Source: Chitinophagaceae bacterium
GTDB taxonomy: Bacteria > Bacteroidota > Bacteroidia > Chitinophagales > Chitinophagaceae
Assembly: GCA_025450235.1 (NCBI GenBank)
Contig: JANWHX010000225.1
Span: 1 to 36,367 of the forward strand
Length of the DNA stretch: 36,367 nt
Reading direction: 5' to 3'
Below, piece after piece: positions 19,956 through 29,623 of the stretch. Both the position numbers and the translations under genes were made by a program. A model generated the notes under the pieces. That model saw only the letters and a program-made list of their open reading frames with translations. It was not told the origin of the DNA and searched no databases. Position 1 is the stretch's first letter. Every line of letters begins with the position of its first letter.

Positions 19956-20219
19956 TTATTTTAAAAGATCGGTTACATACGGCAATAATGCCATCTGGCG
20001 GGCTTTCTTTACCGCGTCGGAAACCTTTCGCTGGTATTTCAAACTGTTTCCGCTAAGGCGGCGTGGTAATAGCTTACCCTGCTCGTTCAGAAATTTTTTC
20101 AGGAACTCTACATCTTTATAGTCAATGTAGCGGATATGATACTTTTTGAACCGGCAAAATTTCTTTATCCGTTTGTCGCTTTTAATCGCGGTCAGGTATT
20201 TGATCTCATTCTTTGCCAT
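19956..20219 (-). CDS. rpsR: 30S ribosomal protein S18
   Basis: [64 protein letters not shown]. Confidence 0.97.
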   Translation of the reverse strand: MAKNEIKYLTAIKSDKRIKKFCRFKKYHIRYIDYKDVEFLKKFLNEQGKLLPRRLSGNSLKYQRKVSDAVKKARQMALLPYVTDLLK

Positions 20220-20222
20220 AGT

Positions 20223-20579
20223 TTACACCTCCAGTATTTTTTCAGTTCCTGTTTTAGCGCCACTTCTCTTTCTGCCATTGTACTCGACGGCGTATTTATC
20301 GAGTTTAGTGCATAAGTGACGAAGTATTGATTCGTCGCGGAGGATCTGGATCTTCAATTTTTCATTGAAGTCTGAAGGCGCCGTATATTCCAGTACCCAG
20401 TAAAGACCGGTTGTCTTTTTCTGGATCGGATAAGCCAGCCCTTTTAAACCCCATGCGTTTTCAGCCACAACGGAACCGCCGCTGTCTTTGATGAATTTGG
20501 CATACTTCTTTTGTTCGGCCTTGAATTCTTCATCGCTGAGAACCGGGGTAAAGATCACCATCAATTCGTAATTGTTCAT
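20223..20579 (-). CDS. rpsF: 30S ribosomal protein S6
   Basis: MNNYELMVIFTPVLSDEEF...WGLKGLAYPIQKKTTGLYWVLEY; first gene of operon. Confidence 0.96.
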   Translation of the reverse strand: MNNYELMVIFTPVLSDEEFKAEQKKYAKFIKDSGGSVVAENAWGLKGLAYPIQKKTTGLYWVLEYTAPSDFNEKLKIQILRDESILRHLCTKLDKYAVEYNGRKRSGAKTGTEKILEV

Positions 20580-20696
20580 TTACCTTTTTGTTTTTAGTCC
20601 CACCTCTTTTGGCGGGCAAGTTAAAAATTCGATTTATCCCAATGGACATCATCTGCCGCGGCGGATGAAGAATCTGCGAAACCAGATTTGGGGTCG

Positions 20697-20704
20697 CAAA
20701 GATA
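20697..20704 (-). promoter_or_regulatory. -7 element TATCTTTG for the rpsF operon
   Basis: Exact TAnnTTTG on minus strand, implying a leader of about 110 nt. Confidence 0.5.
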
Positions 20705-20934
20705 GGGGAATGAGGTCAGAACGTAAAGTGATACCGGGAGTATTTTCAGGTATCCAGGGAGCCACTTAACAAAAAGATTTCTAAATCATTACCTGCAAAA
20801 GCTGCATATTTCAGATGGGGATATCCTTTGATTTCCGCCACGGATTTGGGGCCGAAGATGACAGAAATTCTAAATTAAAACGGCCAAACACGTTATTATT
20901 TATCAACATAAGAGGTTCTCTTTCCCGACTGGTT

Positions 20935-20963
20935 AAAAAAAGCGTCTCTAAAAAGAGACGCTT
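20935..20963. terminator. Intrinsic terminator of the 1812-aa gene
   Basis: AAAAAA-AAGCGTCTC-TAAAAA-GAGACGCTT, perfect 9-bp stem. Confidence 0.85.
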
Positions 20964-20986
20964 GATTGCATTTGCCGGATGGAATT

Positions 20987-23900
20987 TTATTGCAACTTTA
21001 TGAGTTTAACTACTTTCTTTACTTTACCCTGGGTCACTTCAGCAAAATAAATCCCGTTCTTCAATTCATTTCCTAATTGTATTGCCGAATTGGATGCAAC
21101 ACCCTGGCGCATCATAATAAACTTACCAGATACATCCGATATTCTGATAGTGACAGGTGTATTATCCCTGCTTTGTATCCGAACCGTGAAGAGACTGGTA
21201 CTCGGATTTGGGCTTACTTCCACCGTGAATGCATCCTTCTCAACTTCTGCTTCCATTTCTTTCAGCTTTTGTTTTCCGTCCACCAGTTCATGCATGGCGC
21301 TTGTTGTGCTGCAATTGTTATCATTCCAGACTACCAGGCGTCCTTCATTCAACACGCTTTCAGCAATGAACCATCCCTTCATCAGCGCGATATCACCATT
21401 CACCTTCAGTTGTCCTTTCTTGATGTACACGTTTACAGCGATGATATTATTATTGCCTTCCACGATGAATTGTTCATCATCATTGTTAGTATCGCCGAGA
21501 CAGAAAGTTACTTTTGGTCCGTCCATATTTACTTGTGTGAATTCACCGACCTCTACTTTATCTTTTATTCTTACGGATGTACAATTACTGAACTTAATTC
21601 TTGTGATTGCATTGCTGCGTCCTGTCAGTTTCAGGTTTTCAATATTCACGATTCCACCAGCCGGTGAGAATGTGACCTGGGCACCTTCTTCTATATCTAT
21701 CATTCCATACAGTGTACCGGTTATCGTTACCGTAACATTCTTCTTAATCTTGAGTTGTTTGTAATTAGCCGAAACCGGTGTTGCCGTCGAACTACTGAGA
21801 GTAAGGCTTGGTAAACCGGTTGTTGTGCCTGCAAAGTTGAAGAAAGGTGGATTAGGACCATCATTAGCGGCACTTAAGATCTTATTCGGAATAACTGTTA
21901 ATACAGCAGCATCAATACTCTTTGCTCTTGCAAAATACGGCGCCGGTAAGATTGTTCCTGTTTTGAACCTTGCTATACCATTTGATGCAGTCACACCTAC
22001 AGAACCATTGATCAGGTTAAGCTCACCAAATTTGGCTTCCTTTACTGCATATACAAGGTAAGTTGTATTGTTATCTGTTACTCTGATGATTTGAACCTGG
22101 GCAGGTGCCTGGTTACCGCCGTTGTCTGCAAGTTTCCATGTTCTTGTGATCGTGACGATATTGCCGCAGGCTGATACCAAATCAGTATAAGTAGCCTGGA
22201 TACCGAAAGAACAATTATCATGTTCATTGGTCACATCGCCGGTTGCTGCGGGACTCGCATCGTAGGTACAAGTTGATGTAAATGCAATGGTCTTATCAGC
22301 AGGCCTTGTGAATGTGGGGGCCTCGTTATCCGAAACAGTGACTGTGAATGAACATGTTTCTGTATTGCCACTCGCATCGGTTACCACAAACGTATTGGTG
22401 GTCGTTCCTGCCGGGAATACGGTTCCACTCGCAAAGCCTGTTGTTTGTTGCATCGTTGCACCGGGGCAGTTATCTGCAAATGCGACTGTATAGTTAACCG
22501 TTGCGCCACACGAACCCGGGTCGCTATCGGCATCGATGTTTGCAGGACAGGCGATCGTCGGTTTTTCCGAATCAATGATTGTTACCATAAAGGAACAGGT
22601 ATCCTTGCTACCGGCTCCATCCGTCACGACAAACGTATTGGTCGTCGTACCAACCGGGAATTCAGAACCGTTTGCAATGCCTTCTATTTGTTCCAGGACT
22701 CCTTCACCGCAACTTACGTTATAGATTATATAATAGCCTACCATTGCTCCGCAAGTACCGGGCGTATTGTTTTGTTGAATATCAGCGTGACATATGATCA
22801 GTGGCGCCGGAGGCAATTCAAACCTGTAACGTGTAAATACAGGGAAGTGATCCGAAGTGGTAGAACCATAATTCGACACGAGGTCAGCCACATCATTCAA
22901 AATATTTGCTGAATTGGCCATGTAGTAAGCCGCCATTTCATCTGACGCAATCACATGATCAATCACATCATTAAAACCTACGGTTGATTTTTTCCCTGCC
23001 CTGCTTAGGGGAAGCGTAAGCGCCGGGTAATTGACTGAATCATTCGTAAAACTGCTCCACGATGTTATTCTGGGACTAATACCTGCGGTAATGGTACTAT
23101 CCAGGTCATCATTAATGTCACCAAGGATAATAATATTCTCTCCGGGGAACAAGGCATTCAAAGTAAAATGCAAGGTATCCGCTCCCTGTTTTCTTCGCTG
23201 ATACGCTGTAGCCGTTGGGGAAGTATTGGCTTTGGCGTGACACAATACGAATTTTACATTCTTGGTTACGCAATTCAAGGTAACATCGGCACTCATCAGG
23301 AATGGAAAACGACCGCTTGACCAATAGTTATAAGCCGGGTTGGAAAGATCAGCGGGAGAATTTGTTCCCTGCGAAAGTAATGGCATGGTAGTTATATTAC
23401 TAAACACAGAGGTCTTATATACAAAAGCCTCTTTTTGTGCTTGCGATAATGGGCTTGGATTATTTTCATTAATATTCGTATGGGAACCGTAATTACAGAT
23501 TACATAGGAGTAACCTGGCATTTGATTGACGATATTCTGCAGCCTGGCTTCATCGACTACTTCAACGAGTGCATACAAGTCCGCGCCAATACTTTGCAAA
23601 ATGGTTTTGGCATTTTGCTCCTGTAAAGGATCATTGGTAGGACCGAGCGAAGGATCGGTACTGCCGAACCATTCCATGTTCCAGTTAACTATTTCAAGGG
23701 TGCTGTTAGGATCGATACTTGTTCCTACGAGGTTGACGATTCCTGATAAGCTGCCGGTAGTAACTGTAACAGTTCCGGTAAAATCCTGGCCGTTTTGCGT
23801 AGGTGCAAAACGGACATAAACTGTTTCATTCACATTGTTGGCCTCCCCAACTGTATATAATAATGTAGAACTGAAGCTTATTCCATCTTTGGAAATCAAG

Positions 23901-26398
23901 AACGCACCGGTCACATCAAGCGTTATATCGTTTGTCAGGTCATTCCCGATAAACGAAAACGTTTTATCGAATGTTGATCCGCTTGCAACGTATGGGAATT
24001 GAATATCGGATGTGCCGATCGTTAAGCTGGGTGGCGGAGGAACCGCGGAATTATCCAACTGAACATCGTCAATGGTCCATCTCGCTCCATCTTCATCGCT
24101 TGAAGTATACACGAATGCAAAATGGACATTGGATTGTTTGAATGCCGACAAATTGATAAACTCTGCAAGCGTCCAGGTATTAGATGTCTGTGCAGGGAAT
24201 TTACCATTGATATCTACCCACGTCGCAGAGGACGGATCACCACTCACATAATCAGTTGAAACCTTCAATTGTAATGGCGCTCCATTGAAAGCAGTACGGC
24301 TCCAGAATGAAAGCAGTGGGAATACAGTTCCGGTAAGATCGATCGATGGTGAAATTAGCCAATCAATGTTCGGAACATTCGTGCCATTGGCAAAACCATT
24401 CATCTGTATCCCATTGGGGAATTGAGCTGTACCTGCAGGTGCTGCCGGATCCCTGCCGAACGGCGTACAGTCCCAGCGAATCGTTCCTGCAATACTGTAT
24501 TGCGTAAAGCCATGAGGTAATAAACCGGAGCCGCTGCAGTTCTGGAAATTAAATGTAGCCGGCAGTGTAACAGCAATCGCTGAGTTATAAGTGGTAAAAG
24601 CCCAGGTACTGTTGTTACTGATACCCGCAAAATTATTTCCAAACACATCTTTGAATGTACCCGCATCAATATGCACGAAGTAAGATTTCCCGCTTGCCAG
24701 GATAGTATTGATTGTCGCGGTCGTATTGTTTGAAATAGTAACAGCAGGAGATGTGACATCGATCACGATTGTTGGAACACCGTTTTCAAAGAACGTGATA
24801 GTACCGGTTCCTTTCTGAACAGGTTTATTAAATATAAGGGAAGGCCCGACATTATAAGGCACATCCAGGCTATTATTGGGAGGACTGAATGTAACGACGA
24901 CGGGAGCCGCGGTAGTATACGTGCTATTTCTTGGAACCGGGGGTTCAACTATGATAAAATCAGTTGAGTTGTTGTCCGTATCAAATCCGTCCGGGGATCG
25001 TTGTGCAGCGGTGGCATTTTCAAGAAGACCAGCCGGTGCAGTTTCAAAGCCTGTAGCAGTCCCATATCCTACTTTATCAATTACATTGATTCCGGAAGGA
25101 TTTGCTCCTGTTTGAGCTGTAGTGGTATTACATAAAATCACTTTACCTGAGCCCGCTGCCATGGCGATAGTTCCGGTTGCATCAGAGACAGGCAAGTTTG
25201 TTGTACCGCCAGCACCTGCCACTTCCTGCACCAAATAAAAACCATGTGGAGGAATTGTGCCGCTTAAATTAGTTACCTGCCATGTACCTGTTCCGGCAGC
25301 ACTTTGATATTGAACGGACCATCCGGCGAGACTTACCGCTATATTTTCATTATTGAACAATTCAATAAAATCATTTTTGTACACGGAACCTGAATTACCG
25401 CCACCTCCATACACTTGGTTCACTACAACATCAAAAACTGGCTGGGGGTCATTATCTGTCAGGTTGATGCTGGCAGTAGCCGTACCAATCGTATAACCAT
25501 TCGTAGCACTGTTGAGCGTAATGGTTATGATCTCAGTGCCTTCAAAAGCTGCATCATCATTAATATTTAGCGTTACAACAGCGCTATTGTCACCTGCATT
25601 TAAGGTTATACTTCCACCCTGCGGATCTGTATAATCAGCACTCATTCCTAAAGTTGCTTCATTGCTCGCAACACTTCCTAAAGTATAATTGATACTTACG
25701 CCGCCTGTGGGGGCAGCATTCGAGAGACTTATGTTGAATGTCCCATTCGGTTCACCTTCGGCTGCGTGCGTCCCCGCTGCAACAGATGCTGAACTACCCG
25801 CTGAAATCATGGAGCCCTTAATAATAAAATCAGCGCCGGCTGTACTTTCAAATCCTCCGCTTCCCGCTGTGCCTGTTGCTGCAAAACCATACATTCTGAA
25901 TGTAACCGCACCTGTTTGATTGTTTACACCACTGATGTTAATGGTGTTTCCCGAACTAATAGCTGCCAGCAGACCACTGATAGAACCAATGTTTGTAGTG
26001 AAGCCATCAAGAGATGATCTCACTATAAAATTCGGTGGTCCTGTAGCAGATCTTTCATAGCTGAAAACAAATTGAGTAACGGAAAATTGATTGCCTGCCT
26101 GCGGAGTTACGGTAAATTCAAAATAATCATTTCCCGTAACCGCATCAGCCCCATCGGCAGTAATGGTCCAGCTTGTCGCATTAATACGGTTTGCATTCCC
26201 TGCGGCAGTCAGGCCTACACCTCTTGTAATCACCGAGGAGTTTAGTCCGGCAATATTAAAATTACTCGTGAAACTTGCCTCACTTCCCGCCACTCCGGCC
26301 GCTTCCCAGGATAGCAAATCGACTTGTGCGTTAGTAACATGACTAGTTAACAGAATGGGAAGACAAATGACAAATAATCTCAGGCAAAACTTTCTCAT
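20987..26398 (-). CDS. Giant secreted multidomain protein: Calx-beta, lamin-tail, Ig-like, choice-of-anchor, endonuclease/exonuclease/phosphatase, HYR x2, T9SS sorting domain
   Basis: Signal MRKFCLRLFVICLPILLTSHVTNAQ (ATG 26398); LTD VVNQVYGGGGNSGSVYKNDFIELFN; EEP LEIVNWNMEWFG...ILGDINDDLDS...SDHFPVFTRYRF; HYR KPTIACPANIDADSDPGSCGATVNYTV; C-terminal VEVSPNPSTSLFTVRIQ...NGIYFAEVTQGKVKKVVKLIKLQ. Confidence 0.88.
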   Translation of the reverse strand: MRKFCLRLFVICLPILLTSHVTNAQVDLLSWEAAGVAGSEASFTSNFNIAGLNSSVITRGVGLTAAGNANRINATSWTITADGADAVTGNDYFEFTVTPQAGNQFSVTQFVFSYERSATGPPNFIVRSSLDGFTTNIGSISGLLAAISSGNTINISGVNNQTGAVTFRMYGFAATGTAGSGGFESTAGADFIIKGSMISAGSSASVAAGTHAAEGEPNGTFNISLSNAAPTGGVSINYTLGSVASNEATLGMSADYTDPQGGSITLNAGDNSAVVTLNINDDAAFEGTEIITITLNSATNGYTIGTATASINLTDNDPQPVFDVVVNQVYGGGGNSGSVYKNDFIELFNNENIAVSLAGWSVQYQSAAGTGTWQVTNLSGTIPPHGFYLVQEVAGAGGTTNLPVSDATGTIAMAAGSGKVILCNTTTAQTGANPSGINVIDKVGYGTATGFETAPAGLLENATAAQRSPDGFDTDNNSTDFIIVEPPVPRNSTYTTAAPVVVTFSPPNNSLDVPYNVGPSLIFNKPVQKGTGTITFFENGVPTIVIDVTSPAVTISNNTTATINTILASGKSYFVHIDAGTFKDVFGNNFAGISNNSTWAFTTYNSAIAVTLPATFNFQNCSGSGLLPHGFTQYSIAGTIRWDCTPFGRDPAAPAGTAQFPNGIQMNGFANGTNVPNIDWLISPSIDLTGTVFPLLSFWSRTAFNGAPLQLKVSTDYVSGDPSSATWVDINGKFPAQTSNTWTLAEFINLSAFKQSNVHFAFVYTSSDEDGARWTIDDVQLDNSAVPPPPSLTIGTSDIQFPYVASGSTFDKTFSFIGNDLTNDITLDVTGAFLISKDGISFSSTLLYTVGEANNVNETVYVRFAPTQNGQDFTGTVTVTTGSLSGIVNLVGTSIDPNSTLEIVNWNMEWFGSTDPSLGPTNDPLQEQNAKTILQSIGADLYALVEVVDEARLQNIVNQMPGYSYVICNYGSHTNINENNPSPLSQAQKEAFVYKTSVFSNITTMPLLSQGTNSPADLSNPAYNYWSSGRFPFLMSADVTLNCVTKNVKFVLCHAKANTSPTATAYQRRKQGADTLHFTLNALFPGENIIILGDINDDLDSTITAGISPRITSWSSFTNDSVNYPALTLPLSRAGKKSTVGFNDVIDHVIASDEMAAYYMANSANILNDVADLVSNYGSTTSDHFPVFTRYRFELPPAPLIICHADIQQNNTPGTCGAMVGYYIIYNVSCGEGVLEQIEGIANGSEFPVGTTTNTFVVTDGAGSKDTCSFMVTIIDSEKPTIACPANIDADSDPGSCGATVNYTVAFADNCPGATMQQTTGFASGTVFPAGTTTNTFVVTDASGNTETCSFTVTVSDNEAPTFTRPADKTIAFTSTCTYDASPAATGDVTNEHDNCSFGIQATYTDLVSACGNIVTITRTWKLADNGGNQAPAQVQIIRVTDNNTTYLVYAVKEAKFGELNLINGSVGVTASNGIARFKTGTILPAPYFARAKSIDAAVLTVIPNKILSAANDGPNPPFFNFAGTTTGLPSLTLSSSTATPVSANYKQLKIKKNVTVTITGTLYGMIDIEEGAQVTFSPAGGIVNIENLKLTGRSNAITRIKFSNCTSVRIKDKVEVGEFTQVNMDGPKVTFCLGDTNNDDEQFIVEGNNNIIAVNVYIKKGQLKVNGDIALMKGWFIAESVLNEGRLVVWNDNNCSTTSAMHELVDGKQKLKEMEAEVEKDAFTVEVSPNPSTSLFTVRIQSRDNTPVTIRISDVSGKFIMMRQGVASNSAIQLGNELKNGIYFAEVTQGKVKKVVKLIKLQ

Positions 26399-26634
26399 AG
26401 TTTTTAGTTTTGAATGTTGCAGCATTATTTAGAGCAATCAGCCAGTTAATACAATAAAGTTGAAACTGTACGTGGCGGTTTTTAAAGGAAGGAGTTCATC
26501 CGAAAACAGGAAAGCTATGTAAAAAAATAATATCGGCTTCACCTCACACGGTATTTTGTTGGAATAGTAAAACTACCTGTTAATAAGTTTTCGTGAAGCG
26601 GTTAACAGTAAAATAATATTAACTAAAAGGGAAA

Positions 26635-28341
26635 TTAGTTTTCCGAAGATCTTATATCAATTACTCGCAATTGTAGATTTTTCTCTCCATTCCATTCATT
26701 TTCATCAATCTTGAAAACGATATCCACAGGTTTTTTCATTTGCAACAGCGGCAATTTCTCTGCCATTCCAAATCCAATCCCGGTGATTGTTACATTGTCG
26801 GCAGATTGGCGAACGGATACACGGAGATGTTGTTCTTTAACTATTTTGGAATACCCGGTGTCCATTGCGTTACGGCAAACAAATACAGGACGCAAATTCT
26901 CCGGTCCGAATGGCTCCATTTGACCAAGTATATTATAGAAAGGCCATTTAATATCTTTTAATGAAATTTCAGCATCAATTACGATCTCAGGTATCAGCTG
27001 ATCGGGATGAATCGTAGATGAGACAACTTCTTCAAATTTATTTCTGAATGCATCCACCTGGTCAATTTCGAGGGTCATACCAGCGGCGGCAAAATGACCC
27101 CCATAGCCGAGCAAATGTTCACGACAGGCATGAATGGCTTCATAGAGATTAAAACCCGGAACACTCCTGGCACTGCCGGATGCAAATTCGCCTGATTGGG
27201 TCAATACAATAGTTGGCCGGTAGTGATGTTCTATAAGTCTTGAGGCAACAATCCCCACCACCCCCTTGTGCCAATGAGGTTTGAACACTAACGTTGACCT
27301 GCGTTCTCTCCATTCTTCATTTGCGCCAATCAGCGCCAATGCTTCTTCCGTAATATTAATATCGGCTTCTTTTCTGTCGGTATTATCGCTGTGCAACATC
27401 TCCGCATAATGGAAAGCCTCTTCATCGCTGTCTGCCACAAACATCTGGACCGCCTTTCTCGCATCATCCATTCTTCCGGCGGCATTTACTCTCGGAGCGA
27501 TCATGAAAACAAGATTGCTGATATGCAAATCCTGTTTCAACCCGCTTAACTGTATCAGGGCTTTGATCCCTTTGTTAGGATCCGCATTTACTTTTTTTAA
27601 ACCATGATAGGCAAGAATCCGGTTTTCATTCGTCATGGGAACGATATCCGCAGCGATTGCTGTAGCGACGAGGTCGAGATATTCGAAAACATGTTCATCG
27701 CCCAGGCCAAACTGTGGTGCCAGCGCGGTGATCAATTTAAATCCAACACCGCAACCACATAACTCTTTATACGGATAATTACAATCTATTTGCTTTGGGT
27801 TCAAAATAGCAATGGCCGGTGGTAAAATGTCATCGGGCAAATGATGATCGCAAACAATGAAATCGATAGCCATTTGCTTTGCATAGGCAATAAGCTCAGC
27901 CGATTTGATACCGCAATCAAGTGAAATAATCAGTGTGAAATTATTTTCTTTGGCAAAATCAATTCCTGCTTTGCTTACGCCATATCCTTCGCGGTAACGG
28001 TTTGGAATGTAAAAATCAAGATGCGGATGAACTTTTCTTAAGAATTGATACATGCAGGCAACAGCTGTCGTACCATCCACGTCATAATCCCCAAAAACCA
28101 AAATTCTTTCATTGTTGCTTATGGCTAACAAAATTCTTTCAACTGCTTTGTCCATGTCTTTCATCAGCCAGGGATCATGCAAATCAGAGAGAGCCGGGCG
28201 GAAAAAATTCTTAGCCTTTTCAAATGTTTCAATATCCCGTTGTACCAGTATTTTGCAAATTACCGGATGTATTTTAAGGGCTTGCTGTAACGCATCCACT
28301 CTTGATTCGTCTGCTCTTAATATTTTCCATCTTTTCTGCAT
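26635..28341 (-). CDS. recJ: Single-stranded-DNA-specific exonuclease RecJ
   Basis: 568 aa; VFGDYDVDGTTAVA, VCDHHLPDD, GYGGHFAAAGMTL (DHHA1). Confidence 0.96.
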   Translation of the reverse strand: MQKRWKILRADESRVDALQQALKIHPVICKILVQRDIETFEKAKNFFRPALSDLHDPWLMKDMDKAVERILLAISNNERILVFGDYDVDGTTAVACMYQFLRKVHPHLDFYIPNRYREGYGVSKAGIDFAKENNFTLIISLDCGIKSAELIAYAKQMAIDFIVCDHHLPDDILPPAIAILNPKQIDCNYPYKELCGCGVGFKLITALAPQFGLGDEHVFEYLDLVATAIAADIVPMTNENRILAYHGLKKVNADPNKGIKALIQLSGLKQDLHISNLVFMIAPRVNAAGRMDDARKAVQMFVADSDEEAFHYAEMLHSDNTDRKEADINITEEALALIGANEEWRERRSTLVFKPHWHKGVVGIVASRLIEHHYRPTIVLTQSGEFASGSARSVPGFNLYEAIHACREHLLGYGGHFAAAGMTLEIDQVDAFRNKFEEVVSSTIHPDQLIPEIVIDAEISLKDIKWPFYNILGQMEPFGPENLRPVFVCRNAMDTGYSKIVKEQHLRVSVRQSADNVTITGIGFGMAEKLPLLQMKKPVDIVFKIDENEWNGEKNLQLRVIDIRSSEN

Positions 28342-28374
28342 AAAAAAATCCGCGCAATCAAAATCAATCCTTTT

Positions 28375-28464
28375 AATCCGTGATCACAATCCTTCAATCC
28401 GTGATCCAACCGTGAAATCAAACTAATCTTTCAATCCGTGATCACAATCCTTTAATCCGCGATC
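28375..28464. repeat. Dispersed AATCCGTGATCA repeat, two ~32-bp copies in the recJ/polyprenyl-synthetase spacer
   Basis: AATCCGTGATCACAATCCTTCAATCCGTGATC (28375-28406) and AATCCGTGATCACAATCCTTTAATCCGCGATC (28433-28464). Confidence 0.75.
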
Positions 28465-29425
28465 AATATTTCCGGTCTGTCACATACAACACCAGATCTT
28501 CCAACCCTTTTCGTACGGGAGTTTCAGAAAACTGCCGTAATACCTGTAAGGCATCATTCTTATATTGGTTCATCCTTTCCGTTGCATAACTGATACCTCC
28601 ACTTTCTTCCACTTTCTTAACAACCCACCGAACTTTTTCTTTATCGGTATTATTGTTCTTAACAATATAGATCATCTTCCTTCGTGTCTCTTTATCCACG
28701 TTGTTTAATGAGTAGATAAGCGGCAGGGTCAGTTTTTTTTCTTTGATGTCATTCCCGGTTGGTTTACCCACATTGTCGCTGGCGTAGTCAAAAAGGTCGT
28801 CTTTTATCTGGAAAGCAATACCGGCTTTTTCACCAAAACAGCGCATTTTTTCGGTAAGATCATCGTCATGGCTGGTCGACCAGGCGCCGGCCGCACAGGC
28901 AGAAGCTAAAAGGGAGGCTGTTTTATTCTTTATGATCTCAAAATAAATGTCCTCTTTCAGATTAAGAGACCGGGCCTTTTCGAGCTGAAGCAGCTCCCCT
29001 TCACTCATTTTCCGAACTGCGTCCGAAAGAATATGAAGTATCCGGTGATCATTGTGGTCCAGTGACAACAGGAGTCCTTTTGCCAGCAGGTAATCCCCAA
29101 TAAGTACGTTTGCTTTTGCTTTCCAAAGGGCATAAGTTGAAAAAAAACCTCGCCTTTCCATAGAATCATCTACCACATCATCATGGACCAGCGTGGCAGT
29201 ATGCAAAAGTTCTACAAGCGAGGCTGCGCGGTATGCTGAGTCGTTAACCTCTGCGCAAAGTTTAGCTGAAAGCAGTACAAACATGGGCCGGAGTTGTTTG
29301 CCTTTGCGTTTTACAATGAAACGCATGATGCGATCCAGTAACGGGGTCTGGCTTCGAACGGCTTCTTTGAAGCGGGATTCAAATATTTTCAATTCATCTT
29401 TAATCAGGTGGACCGGCAGTTGCAT
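28463..29425 (-). CDS. Polyprenyl synthetase (trans-isoprenyl diphosphate synthase)
   Basis: LVHDDVVDDSMERRG (FARM) and FQIKDDLFDYASD (SARM). ATG at 29425; track start 29452 is TTG. Confidence 0.94.
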   Translation of the reverse strand: MQLPVHLIKDELKIFESRFKEAVRSQTPLLDRIMRFIVKRKGKQLRPMFVLLSAKLCAEVNDSAYRAASLVELLHTATLVHDDVVDDSMERRGFFSTYALWKAKANVLIGDYLLAKGLLLSLDHNDHRILHILSDAVRKMSEGELLQLEKARSLNLKEDIYFEIIKNKTASLLASACAAGAWSTSHDDDLTEKMRCFGEKAGIAFQIKDDLFDYASDNVGKPTGNDIKEKKLTLPLIYSLNNVDKETRRKMIYIVKNNNTDKEKVRWVVKKVEESGGISYATERMNQYKNDALQVLRQFSETPVRKGLEDLVLYVTDRKY

Positions 29426-29546
29426 AATTAAGTTTGGCAATTTACGCCGCAAAAAAATAATGACTGAAAATGAAACAAAGTCGATTTTTTAACCACCGGT
29501 CGATGGGAGAACAAACATTACGAATGGAAATAATTAGTACAAAAAT

Positions 29547-29576
29547 TTGGTAGTTAATGCTTAAGCCCTAATTTTG
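29547..29576 (+). promoter_or_regulatory. Bacteroidota promoter TTG-N19-TAATTTTG
   Basis: TTG at 29547-29549, TAATTTTG at 29569-29576, exact spacing for the primary sigma of Bacteroidota. Confidence 0.65.
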
Positions 29577-29623
29577 CATTTTTATTAGCATATAGAATTC
29601 GTTTAAAATCTTAATCCTTAGTT

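Noticed and set aside
21077-21764. Long plus-strand ORFs (196 and 224 aa) opposite the giant secreted protein
   Set aside because: Antisense shadow ORFs of a strongly supported CDS, no recognisable domain.
22320-22680. Similar DNA segments about 240 bp apart inside the giant gene
   Set aside because: Explained by two tandem HYR domains, not a separate repeat element.
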